34,598 bases of DNA, taken from positions 1 to 34,598 of the forward strand of contig NZ_JACXSS010000002.1 in assembly GCF_014850955.1 (NCBI RefSeq), in the 5' to 3' direction. Under the pieces are notes generated by a model. The model ran no database searches, had not been told where the DNA came from, and saw only the letters and a program-made list of their open reading frames with translations. This stretch comes from Methylomonas albis. Lineage in GTDB: Bacteria; Pseudomonadota; Gammaproteobacteria; Methylococcales; Methylomonadaceae. Position numbers and translations under genes: made by a program. Of this stretch, positions 1-9,710 are shown in pieces. The number at the start of each line of letters is the position of its first letter. Position 1 is the first letter of the stretch.

Positions 1-572
1 TGCTATTGATTATGTACCTGGCGAGGGCAAGCTGGTTCTCAGTTTTTCGCTTGGCATCATTCCCTATTTATCGCAATTGTCGCGTGAATTCACTAAGTAC
101 AAGCTTAAACACGTTGCTCGTTTTGAAAGCGTTATTCTATCCGCCTATATGAGTGTTAGTGCAATGGAATTCTGCTGGTGAGAGGAAATTGAAGTTGAAT
201 GGTTAAAGCGCCAGTTCCAGGTGACGAGAAATACGACAGGGTCGTTGATCTAAAAAAACGAGTCATTGATCCGGCTGTTGAAGAAATCAATCAACATTCA
301 AATATGGGTGAAGTACGGCCAGCGCAAATCAGGAAGAACAATAACGCATTTCCAATTTCAGTTTGGCTTAAAAGATAAGCCCCAGTCTTTGGAAAAAAGC
401 ATCTTTCAGAGGAAGAAATAAACCGTCAAGCTCGGCCAGGTGAAACAAGAGCAACTGTAATTGCACGATTGACAGGTACATCATTATCGGAAATTGCCAA
501 GCCCGGCGAAACATTTGATCAGGCGCTTCAGCGCAAAATAGTCCTGGCGAGGCTAAAAAGAAATTGCGATAA
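1..572 (+). pseudogene. Rep_3 initiator, 3' part, degraded left copy
   Basis: This is the 3' two-thirds of the replication initiator that is intact at 23933-24826. Many missing or extra bases break the frame, for example near 130-240 and 310-410. Since the other copy is clean, these are most likely consensus errors at the contig edge rather than real mutations. The final codons and stop near 570 align with the end of the intact gene. Confidence 0.85.
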
Positions 573-813
573 ACAATGGTCAGTCCTTTGTATTTGCAAG
601 GAGTTTAGAAGAAGCCTTTGAAATATGGTATGATATTATTCCACATAATATCATACCTATTAGTTCTTTGCCGGTAGTGGATTCCTTTAACCTATGGGAG
701 CTTTTGTATTGCTTGTTTAAATCTCCCCTCATACAACTACGCTAACAAAACCATAAAATATGAAATGGTATGATATTATATATCATATATGAAGTGACAT
801 AGGATGAACTAAT

Positions 814-1453
814 ATGATTATTCTGATTGGTGGGGAGAAGGGCGGTACCGGCAAAACTACACTGGCCCCAATCTTGCCGCGATGCGGGCCTTGGCTGGAC
901 GGATGTTTTACTGATCGACACTGATCCGCAAGGTAGCGCCAACTATTGGGTGCAAAGTCGTGATGAAGAAAAAGTGCTACAAGAGTGGCTTGTGTTCAGA
1001 AATTCGGTAAAGGTCTACCAGCAGAAGTCAAAGACCTCGAACACCGCTATCAAGATATTATCATCGATGCCGGTGGTCGTGACTCTGTTGAGTACGGTCT
1101 GCTCTAGTTGTCGCTCCAAAGGGCTTATATCCCAATCCAACCAAGCCAGTTTGACATCTGGACTCTCAATCAAATGGATGAATGGTCGAAACCGCGAAAG
1201 CGTTCAACCCAGATATTCAGGCGAGGGTAATTATCAGCCGTTCATCTACCAACCCTTCTGTTCATGAATCGGATGAAACTGGCAAATTGCTTGCCGGATT
1301 TCGTAATCTCGATCTTGCCGATGTCACTATTCGAGATCGCATTGCTTATCGGAAAGCAGCAAAAGACGGTTGGCGGTGATCGGACTAAAACCGAAAGACC
1401 TAAAGGCTGTGGAAGAAATGGAATGTTATATCAAGAGGTGTTGCAATGAGTGA
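814..1453 (+). pseudogene. parA: ParA partition ATPase, frameshifted left copy
   Basis: The start (ATG with the Walker A segment KGGTGKTT) matches the intact parA at 25074, but single-base losses soon move the frame. Pieces of the protein can be read in all three frames up to about 1450. This is taken as sequence error in the overlap; use the copy at 25074-25721. Confidence 0.85.
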
Positions 1454-1741
1454 ATTAAAAAGCAGATTACCGTCAAAATCAAAAAACCGACTTGGATGCC
1501 TTTCTGGCGGAGCAGAACAGAGGACGACGAGCAAGAGCCGGCATCGACTAAGCAGCTGGCCTATCCTTGGGAAGACGACAAGGTAAGGGAGATGTCATCA
1601 AACCATTCAATATCAGGTTGTCGGAACCTTATCTGTTGAAGCTGAAATACATTGCGAGCACACGCCAGACAGCATGCAGAAATTTGTCTAGCCATTCTGC
1701 ATGAGGCTATCGACGCAAAAATTGAAGAGCTAACAAAGTAA
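1446..1741 (+). pseudogene. ParG-like partition protein, frameshifted left copy
   Basis: Degraded copy of the gene at 25714-26013, with several single-base indels between 1480 and 1690. The start context and stop align with the intact version. Sequence error is the likely cause. Confidence 0.8.
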
Positions 1742-1847
1742 TATGATACTAAATGGTATCATATCATATAGAATAATATATTTTACTTTGAGCGAGTTTA
1801 AACCAAAGCCCCATAGACTTATGAGCGGCTGCAAAGTGTAAGCTTCT

Positions 1848-2838
1848 TTACATCTTTATAGATTTTCTTATCTCTAACGGCATAGCTCTAAGTGCATCGT
1901 CACTAAAATCAAGAAATGATAGCTTGTCGCTAACCAGCTTAAAAACGGCTATAGACTGCTCTAAATCTCGTTTTTTCTTATCCGGATTTCTATCACCTCT
2001 GGTTGAAAGCCAATTCTTATGCATGGCAAAAGCTCTTGGATCAGGCGCAGTAATATCGACAGGAAAGCCTTGATCATCTATGCCGGTGGCTGTAAATTTT
2101 GGACACGAAACCAACCACGCTAATCCCTTTATCTCTACAGCCACTAAGTCTTCAGGAAAATCTGACATTGAAGAATAGTCGCTAAACATAACATTCTTGT
2201 TAGCGGGTTGAATAAGGTCAACAATAAAGCCATCTTTATTGGATGCTCTGTATTTATTGCTGTCCATTACCTCAAAAGACTTGTCAACTGATTTAAGTAG
2301 TCCAATAAAGCCTTTTGGCTCTGCTGATGCGATGCTTATTTTTTTTCTGGTATCCCACAAAACATCAACATCATCGGTTGCTACCATATCAGGCTCAAAA
2401 TACACCGCTGCCGCCGCCTCATAAGCATATAAGGCGCTAGTTCCAACAATGAGTGTTTTATTGGCCAATACTGGAAAGTCAGATAATCGTCTTGAAATAT
2501 CTGCAACCATGCGTGGAACTCTGTTTGCATTGACCGCCTTGCACATTCTTGCATGCTTTTCTTGATTGATTTTAAGCGTTTTAATCCGCTCAGAAAGCTC
2601 GGATTTTCTTTCTTGAAAATTTCTATAGATAGATTCTGTTTCTTCAGATCGGGCGCCAAGGCTTTTTTTGTATTTTTGCGGTCTGGTGTATCAAGTAATC
2701 AATGCCTGAGATGTTACGCCACATCATACTTCCCTTGTAAGGACGCCATTTATTCATAGTGTCTTTCCAAGACTCATAACACTGAATGGCATTAATCTTA
2801 ATTTTATTTGAATTAGAGTCTATGTCTATGAATTTCAT
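1848..2838 (-). pseudogene. Nucleotidyltransferase-fold protein, left copy with one frameshift
   Basis: Same gene as 26120-27109. A run of seven T near 2663 (six in the other copy) breaks the frame about 60 codons after the start. The downstream 232 codons, holding both nucleotidyltransferase motifs, are unchanged. The uninterrupted right copy is taken as correct. Confidence 0.85.
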
Positions 2839-3032
2839 GTTTTTTCATGTAAAAAACCAATATTTTACGATTTTACATGAAACAATAAAAAAAACATAAA
2901 CTTAACAGCTAGTGATGGATTTGAAGTCCAACAGTGCCGGACAGCTTGCCGTCGCCGGAGGTGGAATAAAATATAGCTTGCGAGTGTTGTCAAATATGAC
3001 TACACTCAAAACTGATAAATCAGGCTGAAGAA

Positions 3033-3376
3033 ATGAAGAAAACAAGACCCGTTTCATGGATTAAAGCGGCTAAAAAAGACTCGAAGGATTCCCTGAGTCT
3101 GTGCAAACACAAGGTTTGCGGGCGCTCACAGTGGCCGCCGAAGGGCAAATGGCCGATTGTGTAAAACCCCTCAAGGGATTTGAGGGCGGTATCATGGAAA
3201 TTGTTTTGCGGCACAGAGGGGATGCGTTCCGCGTTGTCTATGCCGTGCAGATAGGCGAAGAGATTTGGGTTCTTCATGCCTTTCAGAAAAAATCAACCCA
3301 AGGCATCAAAACACCAAAACATGAAATTGACTTGGTGCATGAACGGCTAAAACGCTTAAAGGAGGCTCTTAAATGA
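3033..3376 (+). pseudogene. higB: HigB-like toxin, left copy with one missing base
   Basis: Left copy of the toxin gene at 27304-27648. One T is missing near 3080 in the codons for the KDFEGF segment, which shifts the frame after about 16 residues. The rest of the sequence and the 4-base overlap with the antitoxin gene are kept. Read as a sequencing error. Confidence 0.8.
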
Positions 3377-3705
3377 CCGATGAACCCTTAGAAATCGTCC
3401 GTGGTAGCGGCAATCTCTTTGCTGATTTTGCCCATGCAAATGCAGATGTAGAACATCTGAAAGCAACACTTGCGGCTGAAATTATTGGTGTTCTTGATGA
3501 TCGCTCTTTGAGCGTTCGCAAAGCATCAGAGTTAACCGCCATTGCTGCTGCTGATTTCTCACGCATCAGACAAGTGAAACTTGACCGTTTCACCATTGAC
3601 CGCTTGATGACCATTCTCAACCGACTTGATAAGGATGTTGATGTGCAAATCACTGTGCGCTCTCGCCAGCAGAACGTCACTAGTCTGCATAGCCCGATCT
3701 TTTGA
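3373..3705 (+). CDS. higA: HigA-like antitoxin (left copy, intact)
   Basis: Identical at protein level to 27645-27977, where it is described. Both copies are uninterrupted, so this 110-residue sequence is reliable. Confidence 0.85.
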   Translation: MTDEPLEIVRGSGNLFADFAHANADVEHLKATLAAEIIGVLDDRSLSVRKASELTAIAAADFSRIRQVKLDRFTIDRLMTILNRLDKDVDVQITVRSRQQNVTSLHSPIF

Positions 3706-3880
3706 GTGCTGGCAGGTTGAAAAAACTGGTGCCGGTGCCAGTAAAGTTGCCTTAGTAGTTGCTGTTTCTGCGGAATAGTAGGAACAGTTGCTTTTTCTAC
3801 TACTACTGCCACCACCTAGCTTTTCCTGCTATGCTTTTAGTTCCGATAACGCTGATTCCCGGAACCAAAAACCGCCGAAA

Positions 3881-4852
3881 ATGACCGCCCTGATTCCCGC
3901 CAAAAACACCGACCTGGAGCGACGCGAACTGGCCGAAGCTGCCCAGCACTACATCGACCAGAGTTTAAGCTTCGCCACCCGCAAAGCCTACGCCAGCGAT
4001 TTCAAGATTTTCAAGACCTGGTGCGTGGCTAACGCGCAAACAGCGTTGCCGGCCAAGCCGGAATCCGTCGTGCTGTTCCTGGCCAGCCAAGCGCAGGCCG
4101 GTGTGGCTGCCTCGACGCTGAACCGGCGGCTCGCCGCCATCAAGTGCGCCCATGAGGCCCAAGGCCACGCGACACCGACCGCGCATAAAGGCGTGACGGC
4201 GGCCTTGAAAGGCATCCGTCGGGCGAAAGGCATCGCCCCCATCAAGAAGAAAGCCGCCACCGCCGACATCGTCAAGGAAATGGTGCGCCACTGTCCCCCT
4301 ACGCTGACGGGGAAACGCGACCGGGCGCTGTTGCTACTGGGCTTTGCCGGCGCCTTCCGCCGCGCGGAGCTGGTGGCGTTAACGGTCGCCGACCTGGCGT
4401 TCGTGGTCGATGGGCTGCGGGTGACGATTCGACAATCCAAGACCGACCAGGAAGGGGCAGGGCAGGTGATCGCCATTCCCCACGGCAGCCTGCTGTTCTG
4501 CCCGGTGACAGCGCTGACAAATTGGCTGGCCGTGGCCGGCGTCCGTGAAGGGGCGGTGTTCAGGGCGGTGGGGAAGGGGAGCCGGGTCGGCGGAGCCGCC
4601 CTATCCGATAAGAGCGTGGCGAATGTAGTGAAACGCTATGCCGGCGCAGTCGGCCTCAATGCCGCCGACTTCGCCGCCCACAGCTTGCGGGCCGGATTCG
4701 TCACCAGCGCCGCCGAAGCCGGGGCCTCGATCTTCAAGCTGGCGGAAGTCAGCCGCCACCGCTCCACCGACGTGCTGGCCGGGTATGTGCGCTCGGCCAA
4801 TCTGTTTAAGGATCACGCGGGGCGGATTTGCTATGAGCGGTTCGGCGACTGA
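3881..4852 (+). CDS. Tyrosine recombinase (left copy; C-terminus probably frameshifted)
   Basis: Same gene as 28153-29109. The copies differ only near the end: this one has a run of four G at about 4820 and reads on to a tail ending CYERFGD, whereas the right copy has five G and ends HAGADLL. Recombinases of this group usually finish with a short acidic/hydrophobic tail right after a similar HAG segment, so I think the right copy is correct and this end is an artefact. The catalytic residues are unaffected. Confidence 0.85.
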   Translation: MTALIPAKNTDLERRELAEAAQHYIDQSLSFATRKAYASDFKIFKTWCVANAQTALPAKPESVVLFLASQAQAGVAASTLNRRLAAIKCAHEAQGHATPTAHKGVTAALKGIRRAKGIAPIKKKAATADIVKEMVRHCPPTLTGKRDRALLLLGFAGAFRRAELVALTVADLAFVVDGLRVTIRQSKTDQEGAGQVIAIPHGSLLFCPVTALTNWLAVAGVREGAVFRAVGKGSRVGGAALSDKSVANVVKRYAGAVGLNAADFAAHSLRAGFVTSAAEAGASIFKLAEVSRHRSTDVLAGYVRSANLFKDHAGRICYERFGD

Positions 4853-5675
4853 CTTATTCGATTTTCAAATACCTTGTTGTGTAGATGGATGATACGTAGA
4901 GCCATCGGCTCAAAGATCTTCATGACTATTCCATGAGTTTCTTCGGGTACCTGGGCGGCGCGCAGTCCTTTTTCCAGGCCTTTATAACCCTCCATCCAAT
5001 GCTCAAAGTAGTCATTTATTAATGTCAACTCGCTGGATGATTCGCGCAGTCTTCTTTCGTCCAGAATCATTTGAAGCCGGCTTTCGATCATGCCGCCTTC
5101 AGTCAGCAGGTAAACGATCATTTCTTTTAATACATCGGGTAATACCGGCAGTGGCTAAGAGCGTCTTTTTTCTTTTGGTTTTCGATTGCCGCTGCTTTCT
5201 CCATCTGTTGGCCGTACCGGTATAGCCCTGGGTATTGGTGGCAAAGTTGGGCTAGCTTGGCGTCGGATACCGTCGTCCATAGCCATTGGAAATTTAAAAT
5301 ATGCCCGACCATTTGTTTCAATAATTCAGCGCCATCAATGCCCTGAGCTTCGAGTTGCAGGACGCGCTGATTAATCGCTGCGGCCACTTTATCCACTCGT
5401 TCGCTGGGTAGTCCGCCGGAAACCTCCTGACTATCGATCGCCATGGGTGTTGCAAGCGTCTGCATGATTTTGGCAAACCGTTGGAATCCGGCAAACTCCG
5501 CGCATAAAGCCTCATTCTCTCGAGGGGTTGCCTGGCTCAACACGGTATGGAAGTCGGCTATCAAATCGGCCATCTCAGTCTTTATTTCGAATTCGCTCAG
5601 ACCAAGCGCGTCGAGTTGCTGTATTCGGGCATCAATACGCGCGACTATGCCAAGATATTCTAGGTTTAATGGCAT
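4831..5675 (-). pseudogene. Unknown helical protein, left copy with one frameshift
   Basis: Same gene as 29104-29949. One G is missing near 5150 (GGCAGTGG here, GGCAGGTGG in the other copy), which splits it into two frames. The intact right copy should be used. Confidence 0.8.
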
Positions 5676-5831
5676 GATGGCTGAGGGTTGCAAGCTGATT
5701 TTATCATCGCGTAGTCCTTTGCAATGTCATTGGTCAAGAGAGGATTCAGCGTATGATTATAGCCTTGTACCCTGGAAAACCTTTTTGAGGTTGTAGCCGG
5801 AACCCCAGAAAATTTGTCACACTGAATAACC

Positions 5832-6182
5832 CTATTTTGCATATTCCACTACAAACCAGCAACCAGTTCCGATACGAATCCACCAGTAGTGAATGTCGGC
5901 TCCTGGAAATGGCGAATTGTCGCAATCGGCCAGAAATTGCGGCCACTGAGGATGCTGACGAAATTTTCCATCCCTAAGTTCAGTGAATGGCCGCTTTTCG
6001 GCAAGCAACCTTGCGTTCTCTTTGGCTCGACCCGGCCAAAACCCGCCAGACGAAACGAAAGTGCCAATGGCAAATGTCCAGCCAAAAGCAGGCGTAGGGT
6101 GTGGTGAGTTTACGAACCGCACCAATCGCGAACGATGCGTTTCAGGTTGTTCAGTTCCTACGCCCCTGAAAACTGGCAGCAT
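5832..6182 (-). CDS. Possible small protein of about 117 residues, doubtful
   Basis: An open frame that is unchanged in both copies (also 30106-30456). The predicted product is rich in Trp, Phe and Gly, with no domain I recognise. The likely ATG has no visible Shine-Dalgarno sequence, and the frame overlaps a REP-like palindrome, so it may be chance or a relic. It is the only candidate gene in the roughly 600-base space between the 287-codon gene and the three-gene operon. Confidence 0.25.
   Translation of the reverse strand: MLPVFRGVGTEQPETHRSRLVRFVNSPHPTPAFGWTFAIGTFVSSGGFWPGRAKENARLLAEKRPFTELRDGKFRQHPQWPQFLADCDNSPFPGADIHYWWIRIGTGCWFVVEYAK
6098..6123. repeat. REP-like imperfect palindrome
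   Basis: Arms GGTGTGGT and ACCGCACC match at 7 of 8 positions around a 10-base loop, next to the string GTAGGG. Hairpins of this kind are scattered between genes in many gammaproteobacteria. The second copy is at 30372-30397. No gene assignment. Confidence 0.4.
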
Positions 6183-6298
6183 TGCTGCCAATGATTAAAT
6201 CCAATGTAGGGTTGGTTACGCGTATCAAATGAAGACCAGAGAGTGGCGTGAACGCATTAAAAAGGTATGCGTTGCATACTCGGGCTACTTTACAATCT

Positions 6299-7201
6299 TT
6301 ATAGATTTATGAATATATTGTGATTCAACTGTGCTATGCCCGACTTTTCGCCATCAAATTTAATTTCACCTTGGTGTTCGCCTTCGTGGTTGCATAACTC
6401 AAACGCCCCCTTTTCAAAGTCTACTGAAAGATAAATTTTTTTTCCATTTTCGCAAATAGATTCGTAAATTTTTCGATAACTTTTGCTTTTTATTTGGTTT
6501 GAGGTGGATAAGTTTGGATTAAATTTATAACCATTAAGTTTTGCTATCCTGTCGGCTATAGATTGAATAAGGGCCAGTTTGCCCTCATGGGAATGGCTAT
6601 TCAAATCCGCTCTAAACTTAGCTAAATCAACAAATTCATTAGATAATTTTAAATTAGGAAGAGGTTTGTTCAAAGTAGGTAGATTTGATTTGTCAGGCTG
6701 ATAATCATTTAATAAGTCGGCAATCAATCTTTCTTTGATTTTCCAGTGGTTAATAACATCGATAGATTTAACCTGACCATTGCAGTGCCAATCAACATTA
6801 ATTGAGTCAATATCCCATTTAGAACCTTCAAAACTGAACGTTTGATAATTACTTCCTTTAAAACGGCGATAAGCTACTTCACCCAATCCAGTGTCTGTTA
6901 CGATATCATTTTGTGATTCTAACCAATCATCAGGACTATGCTGTCGGCTTTCTTCCCAAAAAGGGCCTTTTGTAGTTATCCATGACATAAATGCCCTTTT
7001 CTTCTCGAGCTTGAATTGATTGACAGATTGTTGTAACGATAAGTCGTGTGTAACTAAAACTGTGCCATCTCTTAAATTGCGATGACAATGCAATTCTGGC
7101 TTGAGCTGTTTTATATTCATAATATTATCTACAGCGCTTTCAAAATCAGCTACACAGGTAAACTGCCCATGTAAAGACAATTCATTGAGAACAAGCTCCA
7201 T
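6299..7201 (-). CDS. Unknown protein, third gene of a DUF262/ATPase operon
   Basis: I do not recognise a family. The product is about 300 residues, soluble and rich in Asn, Lys and Trp, with no signal peptide, membrane segment or obvious nuclease motif. It ends in a beta-rich stretch (roughly residues 240-300). I chose the ATG at 7201 because AGGA lies about 8 bases upstream of it; an in-frame ATG three codons earlier has no room for a ribosome site. This start overlaps the ATPase stop (TAATG), so translation is probably coupled. Position and coupling suggest it works with the ATPase and DUF262 protein, perhaps as specificity factor or effector. That is inference. The right copy (30573-31475) is identical at protein level. 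Confidence 0.8.
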   Translation of the reverse strand: MELVLNELSLHGQFTCVADFESAVDNIMNIKQLKPELHCHRNLRDGTVLVTHDLSLQQSVNQFKLEKKRAFMSWITTKGPFWEESRQHSPDDWLESQNDIVTDTGLGEVAYRRFKGSNYQTFSFEGSKWDIDSINVDWHCNGQVKSIDVINHWKIKERLIADLLNDYQPDKSNLPTLNKPLPNLKLSNEFVDLAKFRADLNSHSHEGKLALIQSIADRIAKLNGYKFNPNLSTSNQIKSKSYRKIYESICENGKKIYLSVDFEKGAFELCNHEGEHQGEIKFDGEKSGIAQLNHNIFINL

Positions 7202-8445
7202 TAATTCCATCCTGCAAAATAATTCATATCTTTGTCAAATTGGTCAAAAAAACCATCAGGCCAACAACTAAGGTCACCATGGGTATTAATTTGTGGGCTT
7301 ATTATTTGCGGTGCGTCAGCAGAACGTGGGTTAAAGAAATGTAAGGCAATATGTTCAGGTAAAATCCCCCCCATCTTCACCAGGCGGCGAATACCGTTAA
7401 GAACATGATCACTATGGGTTTCAAGAATAACTTGTACGCCAGCGCTGGCTATTTCAGCTAAAAACATTCCCATAAGCGCTTGCCCGGCAGGATGCAAATG
7501 CACTTCAGGGTTTTCAATTAACAATATATCTTCTTTTTGAGCGGATAGTCCAGCAATCACAATTGGCAATACTTGTGTTAAACCAAATCCAACATTAATA
7601 GGGCGGTGAAACTCTGTTTCATTTGACGTTTTCAATCTCAATGTAACTGCATTGACATTTTGTACTTTTTCTACCGCTAATAAACAATTTGGAAAAAAAT
7701 GTTGCATTCGTGCAGTAACTTGATGAAACAAGGTATTTCGGCTTTCTGATTTAAGAATTAAGCCATCTAAAATAGGTTCATCACGTTTTGAGTAAAATAG
7801 ACTCATTGCATATTCGCCCATGGGTCCTACGGCATAAGCTATTTGTTTGTCCTCAAGTGCGTATATTTCGCGTGGCCCAATACGTTCGGCTGTAATATAA
7901 GTAAAGCCTGTTGTTAAAGGTTGATGTATATCAGTTACAAACCCATCTTTACGTTCTCCACTTGAGAAAGGCATATTAAAATCATGACTGGCTAATGTGA
8001 AGTAAGTTGGTAAAAGCTTTTGTAAATAATCAGAATGATTATCTGGATGATCTTTTTTAAGTTTGGGATAGTCAATTAGATTTTTAGTGCCCGTGGTATT
8101 ATTAGTAATACAAATTATTTCAACATCCATAGATAACTCGTTGCGCTCTCCAGTGAATACCCAAGAATATGAAATATCTTTATACGTTAAACCAATTTCA
8201 AAACTTTTTCCGCCTTGTGATTCATTGACAACATCCAGTACAGTGCCTAATTTAATTGATTTTCCATTAAGCATTAAGCGCGTTGACCATTCATGCTCCC
8301 GCATTGTTTGATGCAACAACACCAAAGCCTGTAACACAGATGATTTACCCGATGCGTTAGTACCAGATAAGAGTGTGAGTGGAGCTAAAGGTAAAGGTAA
8401 TTCTTCAAAACATTTAAAAAACTTAAGATAAATACGATTAAGCAT
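7201..8445 (-). CDS. AAA ATPase with DUF3696-type C-terminus
   Basis: A 414-residue ATPase of the ABC/SMC-like group that includes RecF- and OLD-type proteins. Walker A is at residues 28-36 (GTNASGKSS), an ABC-signature-like GFGLTQVLP at 286-294, Walker B DILLIENPE at 306-314, and a switch-like ETHSDHVL at 342-349. The C-terminal 50 residues (WPDGFFDQF at about 395-403) look like DUF3696. The start is an ATG preceded by CAGGAG and overlaps the end of the DUF262 gene by 8 bases. The stop overlaps the third gene. It probably acts in the cytoplasm as the nucleotide-driven sensor or motor of a defence operon; the operon setting supports this but the trigger is unknown. The right copy lacks one C in a seven-C run and one A in a seven-A run, which removes the true C-terminus there. 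Confidence 0.9.
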   Translation of the reverse strand: MLNRIYLKFFKCFEELPLPLAPLTLLSGTNASGKSSVLQALVLLHQTMREHEWSTRLMLNGKSIKLGTVLDVVNESQGGKSFEIGLTYKDISYSWVFTGERNELSMDVEIICITNNTTGTKNLIDYPKLKKDHPDNHSDYLQKLLPTYFTLASHDFNMPFSSGERKDGFVTDIHQPLTTGFTYITAERIGPREIYALEDKQIAYAVGPMGEYAMSLFYSKRDEPILDGLILKSESRNTLFHQVTARMQHFFPNCLLAVEKVQNVNAVTLRLKTSNETEFHRPINVGFGLTQVLPIVIAGLSAQKEDILLIENPEVHLHPAGQALMGMFLAEIASAGVQVILETHSDHVLNGIRRLVKMGGILPEHIALHFFNPRSADAPQIISPQINTHGDLSCWPDGFFDQFDKDMNYFAGWN

Positions 8446-9529
8446 GAAATATCTCCTGAACCATTTCGCGTATTTTTTTGAAACGAAATGTTACATTACG
8501 TGCGCTATTAGTACCCAAAGTAATAGAGCTAGTAAAATCTTCATCGCTTAGTAATTCATAAAAATGATCTCTAATTTCAGGAGCATGATCGTTAATTTCT
8601 TCTTCAGAGTAATTAGCTAGTCCTGTAGTCATTACATCCCAAAGTGAAATATTTAAAACACCACGCCTGCTTTGTATGGGGCTGTGCTTGCGAAATGCTT
8701 GTTCCTGAAATAATATGAAATTGTTTTTTAGTGCGTTTTGGAATGTTCTGGAAAGCGTTATTAATTGTGTTTCATCCAATTGATTCATTGTTCTTAAGGA
8801 CTCAGCTAGCCATTCATCCATATCACCTCTATAACTATCAAGTGGCAATAAAAAAAAAGCACAAAATCGATTGACACATTCTCTATCACGCATTGTTTTA
8901 GGTTTTAAACTATTTGCTGTGACTTTTTTAAAAAGATCTGTTTCTGATTCTTTTTTTAAAAACTGAGTTGCTTTGCCGCTATATAAACAATTTCGCATTT
9001 GTTGTCTGGTCAGTGGTTCACCACTGTTGACACGTTCAAAAATATCTAGTCTAGCTCGCTCTGGTACCTTAGCATCAATGACATAAAGAATTAAATTACA
9101 GTCTTCAATGCGGTTTTGCAGTTTAGATGAAAGTTCTTTGAACAGTTTTTTATTCAATTCTGGCTGCTTTGGCAGTTTCAGACGAAAATCATTATCAAGA
9201 AAACGTTTAAAAGTTGTTAATCGCTGTAAACCATCAACGACAATCATTTTTCCATCATTGTCTTCCCCTAAATAAAACACTGGCAAGGGAATACGCATTA
9301 ATACCGATTCAATTAGCTTGCTTTGTTTATCTTCCTCCCAAACAAAATCACGCTGAAAATCGGGAGCCATAATAAAGAAGCCTTTATCAATTCGGCGTGT
9401 TACATCATGGATAGTTCGGGTTTCATTTCTGATCAATAAGGTGTCGATGGGGTAATCACCCAAAGAGGCATCTTCGTCTTTACTTAGACCTTCGATTTCT
9501 TCTGTATCTTCAATTGCCATTCTATTCAC
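8438..9529 (-). CDS. DUF262 (GmrS/ParB-like) protein, first gene of operon
   Basis: DUF262 proteins have a ParB-like NTP-binding/hydrolysing fold and occur in restriction and anti-phage systems such as GmrSD/BrxU. Family motifs are plain: FQRDFVW at 58-64, VVDGLQRLTT at 97-106 and FERVNSGEPLTRQQMRN at 164-180. At 363 residues it has no C-terminal DUF1524/HNH nuclease domain, so nuclease activity, if any, must come from a partner. The longest frame starts with GTG; an ATG three codons in (9520) is equally possible, and neither has a strong ribosome site. It is first in the coupled operon with the ATPase and the unknown protein. The right copy (32710-33799) has two single-base losses and is broken, so this copy is the reliable one. 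Confidence 0.9.
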   Translation of the reverse strand: MNRMAIEDTEEIEGLSKDEDASLGDYPIDTLLIRNETRTIHDVTRRIDKGFFIMAPDFQRDFVWEEDKQSKLIESVLMRIPLPVFYLGEDNDGKMIVVDGLQRLTTFKRFLDNDFRLKLPKQPELNKKLFKELSSKLQNRIEDCNLILYVIDAKVPERARLDIFERVNSGEPLTRQQMRNCLYSGKATQFLKKESETDLFKKVTANSLKPKTMRDRECVNRFCAFFLLPLDSYRGDMDEWLAESLRTMNQLDETQLITLSRTFQNALKNNFILFQEQAFRKHSPIQSRRGVLNISLWDVMTTGLANYSEEEINDHAPEIRDHFYELLSDEDFTSSITLGTNSARNVTFRFKKIREMVQEIFHA

Positions 9530-9669
9530 GTTTGTTTTAATGTTTGTTGTGCATCTTATACTTGTTATTTCGGGCGCGTAGGGCCGTAGGCTGGATAGAG
9601 CAATTTGCGGTCATTGGCAGATTAGGGTAGTCATCAAGAATAGGTAGATCTTTTTCCGTTCGCAAGCAC

Positions 9670-9694
9670 GGCGGTTAAGCAAATTGTAACCGCC
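9670..9694. terminator. Hairpin GGCGGTT/AACCGCC downstream of small recombinase
   Basis: Perfect 7-base arms around an 11-base loop, between the recombinase stop and the operon start, both on the minus strand. There is no T run after it, so it may be a weak terminator or a recombinase-related structure. Confidence 0.3.
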
Positions 9695-9710
9695 GCCATG
9701 AATTTAAACA

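Noticed and set aside
827..1449. Alternative genes in the left parA region (146-, 65- and 61-codon frames)
   Set aside because: They are stretches of ParA or shadows created by the frameshifts.
1..1800. Decayed second rep-par module (true pseudogenes)
   Set aside because: The other copy is perfect and the damage is limited to the contig edge as scattered single-base indels, so sequence error is far more likely than decay.
3965..4816. Several long frames opposite the integrase, and the same at 28237-29088
   Set aside because: Caused by high G+C on the complementary strand; no ribosome sites and unnatural Pro/Arg/Gly-rich products.
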